From NCBI GenBank assembly GCA_934219025.1, contig CAKQDG010000014.1, positions 1 through 33,992 of the forward strand: 33,992 bases of DNA, given 5' to 3'. The translations under genes were made by a program, and so were the position numbers. Below are positions 14,140 to 22,637 of this stretch, piece by piece (position 1 is the stretch's first letter; each line of letters begins with the position of its first letter). The stretch comes from an uncultured Prevotella sp. (lineage in GTDB: Bacteria; Bacteroidota; Bacteroidia; Bacteroidales; Bacteroidaceae). Under the pieces are notes generated by a model. The model was not told the DNA's origin. It saw only the letters and a list, made by a program, of their open reading frames with translations, and did no database searches.

Positions 14140-17100
14140 TTAATAGTCTCTCTGCATATCCGCAATCTTCTGTTGCAGCTTTCTCACTTGCTCCTCCTGC
14201 AGTACCCTCTTGTATTCGATAGGCACAACCTGGATAAAGTCCTCCACGTAGCGGTTCCAGTCGTCGAGCATTGTGCGGGCGAGCTTAGAACCAGTGTAGA
14301 GATAGTGCTGGCGGATGAGTTCGTGCAGCTCCTTGCGGTAGTTGCTGTCTTCCACGAGATTAATCTCCACCATATCCATATTGCAGAAATAGTCGAAGTT
14401 GTGGTTCTTGTCCCACACGTAAGCCACACCGCCACTCATACCGGCAGCGAAGTTGCGTCCGGTCTCGCCGAGAACAACCACTCGACCGCCCGTCATATAT
14501 TCGCAACAGTGGTCGCCGGCGCCCTCAACAACGGCGATGGCTCCTGAGTTTCTTACGGCGAAGCGCTCGCCCACCTTTCCGTTGATGTAGAGCTCACCGC
14601 TTGTTGCTCCGTATAGACCAGTGTTTCCGGCAATGATGTTTTCCTCGGCATTGAAGTTGCTGCGCACCGGAGGCAAGATAGCGATGCGGCCGCCACACAG
14701 TCCCTTGCCGAAGTAGTCGTTAGTTTCGCCCTCAAGCTTGAAGTTTATACCTTTCACGAGGAACGCTCCGAAACTCTGTCCGGCACTACCCTTGAACTTC
14801 ACGTTGATGGTAGAGTCTGGCAGTCCCTCCTCGCCATATTTCTGAGCCACCAGTCCGCTGAGCATAACACCCGTAGCGCGGTCGGTGTTCTTTATGGCAT
14901 AGTCCAGGTTCACCTCCTCCTGAGTGGCGATAGCCTTCTGTGAGGAGCGTATAATCTGCTGGTCGAGGATATTCGAGAGGTCGTGAATCTGCTCCGTGGT
15001 ATGATACAGCGAGCACGGTCCGTCCTCCTTGTGGAGCAGTCTGCCGAAGTCGAGCATCGAAGCCTTGCTTCCTTTCTCCCTTTCCTTCACCTGCAGCAAC
15101 TCCGTGTGTCCCACGATGTCGTCGAGCTTGGTGTAGCCCATTTCGGCGAGATATTCGCGCACTTCTTGGGCAAGGAACGTGAAGTAGTTCACCAAGTATT
15201 CATATTTTCCGATAAAGTGCTTGCGCAACTCCGGGTTTTGCGAAGTAACGCCCAGAGGACACGTGTTCAGGTTGCACTTGCGCATCATCACACATCCCAG
15301 AACGATAAGAGCCAGTGTGCCGAATCCGAATTCCTCGGCACCGAGCAGAGCCATGATTATAACGTCGCGTCCTGTCTTGAGCTGTCCGTCCACCTGCAGT
15401 CTGACCTGTCCGCGCAGTCCGTTTTTCACCAGAGTCTGCTGCGTTTCGCTCAGTCCAATTTCAGGCGAGATACCGGCAAATCGCATGCTGGAAGCCGGCG
15501 AAGCACCCGTGCCGCCCTCGGCGCCAGATATTACGATAAGGTCAGCCTTTGCCTTTGCCACACCTGCGGCGATGGTTCCCACGCCGCTCTCGGCAACGAG
15601 TTTCACGCTGATAGCCGCCTTGGGGTTCACGTTCTTCAGGTCGAAGATAAGCTGAGCCAAGTCCTCGATAGAATAGATATCATGATGAGGTGGAGGCGAG
15701 ATGAGCGATATGCCAGGGATAGAGTGGCGGGTTTTTGCGATAATCTCGTTCACCTTGAATCCGGGCAACTGTCCTCCCTCTCCAGGTTTAGCACCCTGGG
15801 CCACCTTGATTTGCAGTTCTTCGGCATTAACCAGATATTCCGTTGTTACACCGAAGCGTCCTGATGCAATCTGCTTTGTCTTGCTTGACAGCGAGATACC
15901 GTCCACAGTGGAGTGGAAGCGCTCGTTGTCCTCACCGCCCTCACCGGTGTTTGAGCGAGCTCCGAGCTTGTTCATTGCCAGAGCAATAGCCTCGTGTGCC
16001 TCGATGGATAGGGCACCGAAGCTCATGGCACCCGTAACGAAATGCTTCACGATGCTCTCCACAGGCTCCACCTTGTCGATGCTGATAGGTTTGCGCTTGA
16101 AGTCGAGGAAGTCGCGGATAAAGATTTCGCTCTCCTTGTCGTCCACAAGTTTTGTGTATTCCTTGTATTTATTGTAGTTTCCAGTTCGCGTGGCGAGTTG
16201 CAGCGTGGCAATCGTTTGCGGATCCCATGCGTGCTTGATTCCGTCCTTGCGATAGTGGAACTGTCCGAGATTAGGCAGGAAATCCGGTTTACGAGTCATG
16301 CCGAACGCCTTGTCGTGCAGTCGGATGGCATCGCGTGCGATTGTTTCCAGTCCGATACCGCCGATAGTAGACACATCTGTTCCGAAGTAATTTTTGAGCA
16401 AGCTCTCAGAGAGTCCGATGCTTTCAAAAATCTTTGCTCCGCGATAAGACCTGATGGTAGAAATACCCATCTTCGCCATGATTTTCAGCAGTGCCTTCTT
16501 CACAGCCTTGATGTAGTTGGCTTCTGCCGTGGCATAGTTTTCCTGAATCTTGCCGCGCTTCACGAGGTCGTCGAGGATGGCGAAAGTCATATACGGGCAC
16601 AGAGCCGACGCTCCGTATCCGAGAAGCAGAGCCGCATGCATCGTTTCGCGGATTTCTCCGCTCTCCACGATAAGCGCCGTTTGAACGCGCTTGCCCACGG
16701 AGATGAGATAATGGTGAACGGCGCTCACGGCGAGTAGCGACGGGATGGCTGCATGCTCCTTGTCCACGTCGCGGTCGGACAGGATGATATAGTTGTAGCC
16801 GTCGTCCACACTCTTTTCAGCCTCCTTGCACAGGCGGTCGATAGCCTCGCGCAGTCCGTCTTCGCCCTTGCTGCACTCAAAGAGTATGGGCAGTTTCACG
16901 GTGTTGAAACCTTTGTATCTGATGTTGCACAGAATGTCGAGCTGAGTGTTTGTCAGTATTGGGTGGGGCAGACGCACCATCTTGCAGTTGGATTCGTCTG
17001 GCGACAGTATGCCCGAGCCCACACGTCCGATATATTCCGTGAGCGACATCACGAGATTTTCGCGTATGGAGTCGATTGCCGGGTTTGTTACCTGTGCGAA

Positions 17101-18612
17101 CTGCTGACGGAAGTAGTTGAAGAACACCTGCGGACGGTCGCTCAATACGGCAAGCGGTGTGTCGTTACCCATTGCTGCCGTTGGCTCCTGAGCGTTTACA
17201 CACATCGGAATGATGGTGTCGTCGATATCCTCCTTGCCGAAGCCGAAGAGCACCTCGTGTTCTATGAGCTTGTCCACACTGTTGTCCACCTTTCTTCCGC
17301 TCTTCAGCTTCTCCAACTGGATGCAGTTGGTAGAGAGCCACTTACGGTAGGGATGTTCCTCGGCAAGACTCTCTTTAATCTCGCCGTCGTAATATATCTT
17401 GCCTTCCTGCGTGTCGATGAGCAGGATTTTTCCAGGTTGCAGACGTCCCTTTTCGGCAATCTCCGACGGGTCGAAGTCCATCACTCCCACCTCGGAAGCC
17501 ACCACCATGGTGTCGTTTTTGGTTATTGTGTAGCGTGCCGGGCGCAAGCCGTTGCGGTCGAGCATACCACCGGCAAACCTTCCGTCGCTGAAGAGCAGCG
17601 CAGCCGGTCCGTCCCAAGGCTCCATCAGTATGGAGTGGTATTCATAGAAAGCCTTCAGGTCTTCCGATATCGGGTTTTTGTCGTTGAAGCTCTCCGGCAC
17701 CATGATACTCATGGCGTGTGGCAGCGAGAGACCGCTCATCACGAAAAACTCGAACACGTTGTCGAGACTTGCCGAGTCGCTCATTCCCGGCTGCACAATC
17801 GGACTCAGGTCCTTTGTGTCGCCCAGGGCGTCGCTGCTCAATACGCTCTCCCTTGCCTGCATCCATGCGCGGTTTCCGCGGATGGTGTTTATCTCGCCGT
17901 TGTGAGCCAGAAGGCGGAACGGCTGAGCCAAGCTCCATGTAGGGAATGTGTTTGTTGAGAAACGGGAGTGTACGAGAGCCAGTCCGCTGGTGAAGTAGCT
18001 GTTGGTAAGGTCGGGGAAATACTGCCTCACCTGCATGCTCGAGAGCATTCCCTTATACACGATATTCTTGCTTGAGAGCGAGCAGATATAGAAATCCTTG
18101 TCGTTCACCCGCTTTTCAATCTTCTTCCTTATTATATATAAGGTGCGCTCAAAGACAGACACCTTGTCGTCGGTAACTCCAGTAACGAACACCTGTTTGA
18201 TGTCAGGTTCGCTTGCCAGTGCCGTCTCGCCGAGACACGACGGGTTTGTAGGCACATTTCTCATATGCATCAGCGAGAGTCCCTCGCGCTCGATTTCCTC
18301 GATCATGATGCTCAGTATGTCTTGCTGTTTCTTTTCGTCTTTCGGGAGAAAAACCAGACCAGTGCCGTATTTACCTTTTTCCGGCACCGGAATGCCCTGC
18401 AAGAGGATAAACTCGTGAGGAATCTGAAGCATGATTCCCGCACCGTCGCCAGTTTTGTTGTCGGCTCCTTCAGCGCCGCGGTGGCGCATGTTTTCCAGAA
18501 CTTTCAGAGCGTTGTCCACCAGGTCGTGGCTTTTGTTGCCATGGATATTGACAACCATTCCCACTCCGCAGGCATCATGCTCATTGCTGGAAGAATACAA
18601 TCCATTTCCCAT
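14140..18612 (-). CDS. gltB: Glutamate synthase large subunit
   Basis: 1490 residues, full length for bacterial GltB. In order: class II glutamine amidotransferase (catalytic C15 in HDACGVG, about 15-430), which releases ammonia from glutamine; a central domain (about 480-780); the FMN-binding synthase barrel (about 820-1190), with GGEDNERF, KPGEGGQLPG, ISPPPHHDIYS, SGAEGGTGASP and a cysteine set C1107, C1113, C1118 for the 3Fe-4S cluster; then the GXGXG beta-helix (about 1250-1470; GGRIAILPP, NTGLYGATSGELYING, GMSGGVAYVWD). In many GltB proteins residues before the cysteine are removed; the short 14-residue prefix fits that. It has its own promoter (18664-18694), and gltD lies downstream. 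Confidence 0.98.
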   Translation of the reverse strand: MGNGLYSSSNEHDACGVGMVVNIHGNKSHDLVDNALKVLENMRHRGAEGADNKTGDGAGIMLQIPHEFILLQGIPVPEKGKYGTGLVFLPKDEKKQQDILSIMIEEIEREGLSLMHMRNVPTNPSCLGETALASEPDIKQVFVTGVTDDKVSVFERTLYIIRKKIEKRVNDKDFYICSLSSKNIVYKGMLSSMQVRQYFPDLTNSYFTSGLALVHSRFSTNTFPTWSLAQPFRLLAHNGEINTIRGNRAWMQARESVLSSDALGDTKDLSPIVQPGMSDSASLDNVFEFFVMSGLSLPHAMSIMVPESFNDKNPISEDLKAFYEYHSILMEPWDGPAALLFSDGRFAGGMLDRNGLRPARYTITKNDTMVVASEVGVMDFDPSEIAEKGRLQPGKILLIDTQEGKIYYDGEIKESLAEEHPYRKWLSTNCIQLEKLKSGRKVDNSVDKLIEHEVLFGFGKEDIDDTIIPMCVNAQEPTAAMGNDTPLAVLSDRPQVFFNYFRQQFAQVTNPAIDSIRENLVMSLTEYIGRVGSGILSPDESNCKMVRLPHPILTNTQLDILCNIRYKGFNTVKLPILFECSKGEDGLREAIDRLCKEAEKSVDDGYNYIILSDRDVDKEHAAIPSLLAVSAVHHYLISVGKRVQTALIVESGEIRETMHAALLLGYGASALCPYMTFAILDDLVKRGKIQENYATAEANYIKAVKKALLKIMAKMGISTIRSYRGAKIFESIGLSESLLKNYFGTDVSTIGGIGLETIARDAIRLHDKAFGMTRKPDFLPNLGQFHYRKDGIKHAWDPQTIATLQLATRTGNYNKYKEYTKLVDDKESEIFIRDFLDFKRKPISIDKVEPVESIVKHFVTGAMSFGALSIEAHEAIALAMNKLGARSNTGEGGEDNERFHSTVDGISLSSKTKQIASGRFGVTTEYLVNAEELQIKVAQGAKPGEGGQLPGFKVNEIIAKTRHSIPGISLISPPPHHDIYSIEDLAQLIFDLKNVNPKAAISVKLVAESGVGTIAAGVAKAKADLIVISGAEGGTGASPASSMRFAGISPEIGLSETQQTLVKNGLRGQVRLQVDGQLKTGRDVIIMALLGAEEFGFGTLALIVLGCVMMRKCNLNTCPLGVTSQNPELRKHFIGKYEYLVNYFTFLAQEVREYLAEMGYTKLDDIVGHTELLQVKEREKGSKASMLDFGRLLHKEDGPCSLYHTTEQIHDLSNILDQQIIRSSQKAIATQEEVNLDYAIKNTDRATGVMLSGLVAQKYGEEGLPDSTINVKFKGSAGQSFGAFLVKGINFKLEGETNDYFGKGLCGGRIAILPPVRSNFNAEENIIAGNTGLYGATSGELYINGKVGERFAVRNSGAIAVVEGAGDHCCEYMTGGRVVVLGETGRNFAAGMSGGVAYVWDKNHNFDYFCNMDMVEINLVEDSNYRKELHELIRQHYLYTGSKLARTMLDDWNRYVEDFIQVVPIEYKRVLQEEQVRKLQQKIADMQRDY

Positions 18613-18663
18613 ATTCTGTTACGTTTTAATTTATAAAACCTTTTATTTCTGTCAAGTTGGCTG

Positions 18664-18694
18664 CAAAAGTAATAAAATGCTTTCAAATTGACAA
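18664..18694 (-). promoter_or_regulatory. Promoter of the gltB operon
   Basis: Minus strand TTG at 18692-18694, a 20-nt spacer, then TACTTTTG at 18664-18671, in agreement with the Bacteroidetes consensus. Transcription would begin about 18657, some 45 nt before the start codon. Confidence 0.65.
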
Positions 18695-18955
18695 TTAATT
18701 TAAAAAGAAAATGTCTATTTTTATTAATAAAATGACTTACAACTAATAAAAAGCCGTAAATTCACCGCATTTAAAATAAAGATGTAAGCATTTTGCCCCG
18801 TTTTGTTATAATATGCAAGTTTACATGTTTTCCGCATGTAGATATTCCGATTTACAGGATTAAACTGTTTTGTTTGAATCTTCACACAAAATATATTATC
18901 TCTCCAAATATCTGAATAACTACAAAATTAATATGAATTTAATTTTTTCTGTTTT

Positions 18956-19042
18956 TACCCTCACACCCTCACACTTCCATCATAAGTATCAGATATTCAA
19001 CAGGTTTTGAGGGTGAGGGTAATGGTGAGGGGTGTGAGGGTA
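18956..19042. repeat. Imperfect inverted repeat of CCCTCAC-type sequence
   Basis: TACCCTCACACCCTCAC at 18956-18972 matches the reverse complement of 19025-19042 except for one inserted base. Between them lie further GAGGGTGAGGGT direct copies. The stretch 18613-19223 has no credible gene; this and the following hairpin are its only structures besides the gltB promoter. Confidence 0.6.
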
Positions 19043-19087
19043 GAAACGGGAACAGACTTAGGCGAAGCGGAGTACCAAAACAGAAAA

Positions 19088-19160
19088 GCATTCTGGTACC
19101 GGGAGTACAGCATTGCGATACTCCGAGTGCAACGCTGCTCCACGAACGGTATACCAATGC
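19088..19160. repeat. Nested palindromic intergenic element
   Basis: Outer arms GCATTCTGGTA (19088-19098) and TACCAATGC (19152-19160) pair with one bulge. Inside, GGAGTA (19102-19107) pairs exactly with TACTCC (19119-19124). It resembles a REP-like extragenic palindrome. Downstream GC-rich sequence up to 19223 contains a GCGCCAAGCGG also seen at 9044-9054. Confidence 0.45.
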
Positions 19161-19223
19161 TTCACAAGCGCCAAGCGGCGCTCTGCCCGTGCCAGGCGGC
19201 GCCGGACAGAACCAAAGCGGCTA

Positions 19224-19811
19224 CTATTTCTTCAGTTCCTTGATTTCCTTCAGGATACTGTTCATTCGCCTGAGGTTCTGAACATAGTTCACGGCTCCGA
19301 GCACTCCGCCTATTACTCCGCCGATAATGCCGCCTATCACCACTCCGTCTACAAACTCCGACTCCCGGCCATTCGTAACATAGTAGAAGAAGAATCCGAG
19401 CCAGAATATCAGGAACGGGATGGCATAGAAAAACCAGTAGATGCCAAACCGCTTGTAGCGGATGAGCCGGATGGCAACACTCGTAAGGTTGCCCGTCATC
19501 AAATCTTCTGATGCATAGCGGCGCAGCGAGAACACGGATGCCACGAATGCCGAAAGCAGAAAGGCTATCGTTACGACGGTGAACCAAAGGGGCATACCCA
19601 TCGCTGGCAGCAGCACGCCGATAAACGGCATGGCGAGAAGGGCGAGAATGATAGATAACTTTATGTCGTTTCTCACCTTGTTGTATTTTCCTTTCATCGC
19701 CTTGCGCATCATGCGCTCGTTGATGATGGTCTGCTCGCGGAGCATACTTTTCAGCATGCCGAGCTGCTGGCGCATCTCTTCAAGTTCGTGTATATTATCT
19801 ATTTCAGTCAT
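19224..19811 (-). CDS. Membrane protein paired with the ECF sigma factor
   Basis: 195 residues. An N-terminal coiled-coil-like helix (about 1-50, with MLREQTIINERMMRKAMKGK) is followed by hydrophobic segments near 52-70, 75-95 and 122-145. A glycine-zipper segment (GGIIGGVIGGVLGAV, about 160-175) and a charged C-terminus complete it. It starts 13 nt after the sigma factor stop and so is co-transcribed. Position suggests a sensor or modulator of the sigma factor, but it lacks a recognisable anti-sigma domain. It ends in TAG. The family is unknown to me. Confidence 0.75.
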   Translation of the reverse strand: MTEIDNIHELEEMRQQLGMLKSMLREQTIINERMMRKAMKGKYNKVRNDIKLSIILALLAMPFIGVLLPAMGMPLWFTVVTIAFLLSAFVASVFSLRRYASEDLMTGNLTSVAIRLIRYKRFGIYWFFYAIPFLIFWLGFFFYYVTNGRESEFVDGVVIGGIIGGVIGGVLGAVNYVQNLRRMNSILKEIKELKK

Positions 19812-19824
19812 TGTTCTGCGGGTA

Positions 19825-20328
19825 TTAATCGTTAGACATGTTTTTGAGTTGTTCCCTTATTCTCACCAGCCTCACCGACACGTTGGAGGTGGTGATGCCC
19901 AGGATTTTTCCTATCTCCTCATAGCTGATATTCTCCAGCCAAAGCAACACGATGGCGCGGTCGAACGGCTGCAGACGGCTGATTCGCCTGTGGAGCATGT
20001 CCACCTGCGTGTTTCTGCCGTCGGAGGCGTCAAACGGGTCCACGTCCATGGTGAGCCTCACCGTGGGGCGGGCTTTCTTTTTCCTGTCGAGCGAGATGCA
20101 TGTGTTCAGGCTCACGCGGTAGACCCACCCTTTGACGTTGCCCTCTGCCTTGAGCTGCGGCAAGCCTTTCCAAAGGTTTATCAGCGTTTCCTGATACAGA
20201 TCGGCCACCTCGTCCTGGTCTTTCGAGAACATATAGCACACGGTGTATATCGTGTCTTTGTTCTCGCGGACAAGTTTTTCAAAACTCTCTTTCTTTTCGT
20301 CCATCGTATTTAGGTTTTCGAGAAACAT
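19825..20328 (-). CDS. ECF-type RNA polymerase sigma-70 factor
   Basis: 167 residues. Region 2 (about 20-85) has the DLYQETLINLWKGL core-binding helix and the WVYRVSLNTCISLDRKKKA -10-recognition segment. Region 4 (about 115-165) carries LQPFDRAIVLLWLENISYEE and IGKILGITTSNVSVRLVRIR, the -35 helix-turn-helix. The start at residue 1 (MFLENLN) or residue 9 (MDEKKES) is open. The promoter at 20402-20432 gives a leader of about 65 nt. It diverges from the TPR/HTH regulator and is followed by a membrane protein that may control it. Targets are not deducible. Confidence 0.92.
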   Translation of the reverse strand: MFLENLNTMDEKKESFEKLVRENKDTIYTVCYMFSKDQDEVADLYQETLINLWKGLPQLKAEGNVKGWVYRVSLNTCISLDRKKKARPTVRLTMDVDPFDASDGRNTQVDMLHRRISRLQPFDRAIVLLWLENISYEEIGKILGITTSNVSVRLVRIREQLKNMSND

Positions 20329-20401
20329 TTATATATAATACGCACAAAGAAACGGATTTGCTACAAACTCAACTGCTTTTTCTTTGTCCGCATTACAGGT
20401 G

Positions 20402-20432
20402 CAAATTTATCGAATGTAGCCGAGAATGCAAA
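20402..20432 (-). promoter_or_regulatory. Consensus promoter of the sigma-factor operon
   Basis: Minus strand TTTG (20429-20432), 19 nt, TAAATTTG (20402-20409): a full match to the Bacteroidetes housekeeping promoter. Transcription would begin around 20395. Confidence 0.75.
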
Positions 20433-20437
20433 GATAT

Positions 20438-20474
20438 AGGTCTGTTTTTCGCATCAACAGGTCTGTTTTTCGCA
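20438..20474. repeat. 16-bp direct repeat between divergent promoters, candidate operator
   Basis: AGGTCTGTTTTTCGCA occurs at 20438-20453 and again, identical, at 20459-20474. The centre spacing is 21 bp (two helical turns). The first copy abuts the -33 of the sigma-factor promoter and the second covers the -33 position of the regulator promoter. This is the layout of a shared operator. Confidence 0.6.
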
Positions 20475-20491
20475 CAAAAAGAGTAACTTTG
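20462..20491 (+). promoter_or_regulatory. Promoter of the TPR/HTH regulator
   Basis: TAACTTTG at 20484-20491 is an exact -7 element. At the -33 position only TCTG (20462-20465, spacer 18) is present, so activation through the overlapping repeat is conceivable. The start would be near 20497, which rules out the ATG at 20426 and supports the ATG at 20516. Confidence 0.6.
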
Positions 20492-20515
20492 CTCTCTGAT
20501 AATACATTGCGCAAC

Positions 20516-22309
20516 ATGAACATACGTCTTTCACATATCGTATTGAGAACAATACTCCTATTTATCATGGCATTTCACGCCATATATTCATCGGCAAGCA
20601 AATCCGCCCAGATAAACAAAAAATGGACGGAGTGTTACATTCAGCACGTGAATGCCACCCGAAACGGCAACTTCTACAAGAGCGTCTTGCTCCAGGCCAA
20701 GCGCAATCTGAACGGAAAGGGGGAAATGAAAGAACTCACCAACGTGTTTCTGCACCTTACGGATGCCTTGATACAAGACGGCGAATACACTGCCGCCCTG
20801 CAAATCGTGCAGCAGATGCAGATGGATGCCGAAAGGCTCGAACTGACCAAGGAGGGGAAAAGAATCTTCCTTGCCGAATGTGAAAACAGAACGGGATTGT
20901 GTTTCGTAAGGCTTGGAGTAACCGACAGGGCAATGGAATATTTCAACAGCAGTCGCAAAAGGATTGAGGGACTGAACTACCCGCAGCTCGAAAGCAAGAT
21001 TATAAACAACATCGGCGAGATTTGCTACCGGCGCGGAAACATAAAGACTGCCATCGAACTGCAACAGCAGGCGATAAACTGCATCATGCCACTAAACGAC
21101 AGTACGGAAATCAGTGCATACTGCAACAACCTGGGCATTCTGTATATGAAGGCGAGGGAATACAAAAAGGCAAGAAAATGCTTTACAAAATCTATAGAAT
21201 ACCACAAGGCGAACGACTATGATTTTCTTTCCTACATATATACCAACATGGCGGAACTCTCTGAAACGGAAGGCAACTACAAGCTTGCCGAAAAGGAGCT
21301 GTGCATGGCTTATAAACTGCAAAAGGGCAAGTCGCTGAACGAAAACATACTATCCACCAAACTCGGATTTGCAAAAATCTATACCAAGACAAACAGAATT
21401 GCTGAGTTCAACAAAATCAGAGGTATCATCATAAAGGAACTGAACAGCGTGGGCTCTGACGACTACAAGGCTACAAGCCTGAAACAGCTCTCTGAACTGT
21501 GCTTCAGCATCGGCGACAGCATCTGCGGCGCAAGATTCCTGCTCATGTCCGACAATATCCGCGACTCGATATCACAGGCCGTGAACGACTACCAACTGCA
21601 ACAGATGCTCGTGGCATACGACACGGAAAGACTGCACAACAACAATATCATACTGAAGCAGTCGCTCGAAAAGCTTCAGCTCCAGACGCGAAACCGCAAC
21701 CTCACCATCACAATCTGCATTACCTTGCTCATACTCTTCGGCGTGTGCATATACATGCTCGTGAGGAAAAACCGCTCGGCCCGCATCATTCAAGAACAGC
21801 AGATAAGGCTGCGGAAATACGAGCAGGAGGAGCACAAGCGAAAGGAAACCGACCTGAAAAACACTATCGACACCAACAACCGCAGACTCGTGGAATATGC
21901 CATAGACCAATCGGCAGTGAACGAATTTCAGCAGACGATATGCCACAAGATTGAAAACGCAATGCACGACAACGGAAAACTGCCCGCCGATACTTCTAAA
22001 ATTCTGAATGAAGTGATTTCGGAATTGAAACGACAGAAAGACAGTCAGCTCGGAGAGGATTTCCACACGTATTTCGAACAGGTGAACCCCGACTTCCTGC
22101 GCAAGCTGAAAAAAATGTTTCCGCAGCTCACGCAAAACGACATACGGTTGTGTGCCTTTCTTTATCTCGGATTGTCAACAAAGGAAATATCTGCCCTGAC
22201 GTATCGCGAAGTGAGAAGTATAGAGACAAGCAGACTAAGGCTTCGCAAAAAACTGAATATCGACGGAAAGGTGTCGCTACACGACTATCTGACGAGCATA
22301 AACAACTGA
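20516..22309 (+). CDS. Membrane-anchored TPR protein with LuxR-like C-terminal HTH
   Basis: 597 residues from the ATG at 20516 (an upstream in-frame ATG at 20426 would precede the promoter). Signal or anchor sequence at 1-27; tetratricopeptide-type repeats about 35-385 (GEICYRRGNIKTAIELQQQA, NLGILYMKAREYKKARKC); a transmembrane helix about 397-418 (ITICITLLILFGVCIYMLV); a charged coiled coil to about 465; and at the end an HTH (QNDIRLCAFLYLGLSTKEIS, then RSIETSRLRLRKKLNI). Such TPR-TM-HTH proteins are frequent in Bacteroidetes and are thought to control nearby genes. The DNA-binding end lies in the cytoplasm. The exported-protein operon starts 328 nt further on, an obvious candidate target. 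A terminator follows at 22368-22410. Confidence 0.88.
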   Translation: MNIRLSHIVLRTILLFIMAFHAIYSSASKSAQINKKWTECYIQHVNATRNGNFYKSVLLQAKRNLNGKGEMKELTNVFLHLTDALIQDGEYTAALQIVQQMQMDAERLELTKEGKRIFLAECENRTGLCFVRLGVTDRAMEYFNSSRKRIEGLNYPQLESKIINNIGEICYRRGNIKTAIELQQQAINCIMPLNDSTEISAYCNNLGILYMKAREYKKARKCFTKSIEYHKANDYDFLSYIYTNMAELSETEGNYKLAEKELCMAYKLQKGKSLNENILSTKLGFAKIYTKTNRIAEFNKIRGIIIKELNSVGSDDYKATSLKQLSELCFSIGDSICGARFLLMSDNIRDSISQAVNDYQLQQMLVAYDTERLHNNNIILKQSLEKLQLQTRNRNLTITICITLLILFGVCIYMLVRKNRSARIIQEQQIRLRKYEQEEHKRKETDLKNTIDTNNRRLVEYAIDQSAVNEFQQTICHKIENAMHDNGKLPADTSKILNEVISELKRQKDSQLGEDFHTYFEQVNPDFLRKLKKMFPQLTQNDIRLCAFLYLGLSTKEISALTYREVRSIETSRLRLRKKLNIDGKVSLHDYLTSINN

Positions 22310-22367
22310 AACTGAATATATTATAAACCATCTGGGCATTTCAGCAGCAATGCTGACACACACAAAA

Positions 22368-22410
22368 CGGCAAACTGACACACTTTTGTAAGCAAAAGGG
22401 CAGTTTGCCG
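22368..22410 (+). terminator. Hairpin terminator after the TPR/HTH gene
   Basis: A 10-bp stem CGGCAAACTG (22368-22377) with CAGTTTGCCG (22401-22410), followed by CTCTTTATAT. A smaller hairpin TCAGCA-GCAA-TGCTGA precedes it at 22341-22356. The remaining gap 22411-22637 holds the promoter of the next operon. Confidence 0.65.
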
Positions 22411-22508
22411 CTCTTTATATCCTGTAAACAGACAGAAAAACTACATTTTGTAATAGATGTAGTAGTAATGACGTACCATTATATGTTACTTATTATTATT
22501 AAACGCAT

Positions 22509-22516
22509 TAATTTTG
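22509..22516 (+). promoter_or_regulatory. -7 element of the exported-protein operon
   Basis: TAATTTTG matches TAnnTTTG. No standard -33 TTTG lies 19-21 nt upstream, so this promoter may need an activator. The start near 22523 gives a ~115-nt leader. Confidence 0.45.
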
Positions 22517-22637
22517 CAGCAAATTGAAATTTCACAAGGCAAGAAACTGATAAAACACAAAGTTCGGCCAGTGGAAAGCATAAAGGGTTCCATACTTTCC
22601 ACACAGGCAAAACCCAAGCGAACCCGCCCGAGAGAAT

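Noticed and set aside
16753..17958. 401-codon plus-strand open frame opposite gltB
   Set aside because: Antisense shadow of a clearly identified enzyme; His/Val-rich and without a recognisable domain.
20426..20515. N-terminal extension of the TPR regulator to the ATG at 20426
   Set aside because: It would lie upstream of the promoter, runs through the direct repeat, and would bury the signal peptide that starts at 20516.
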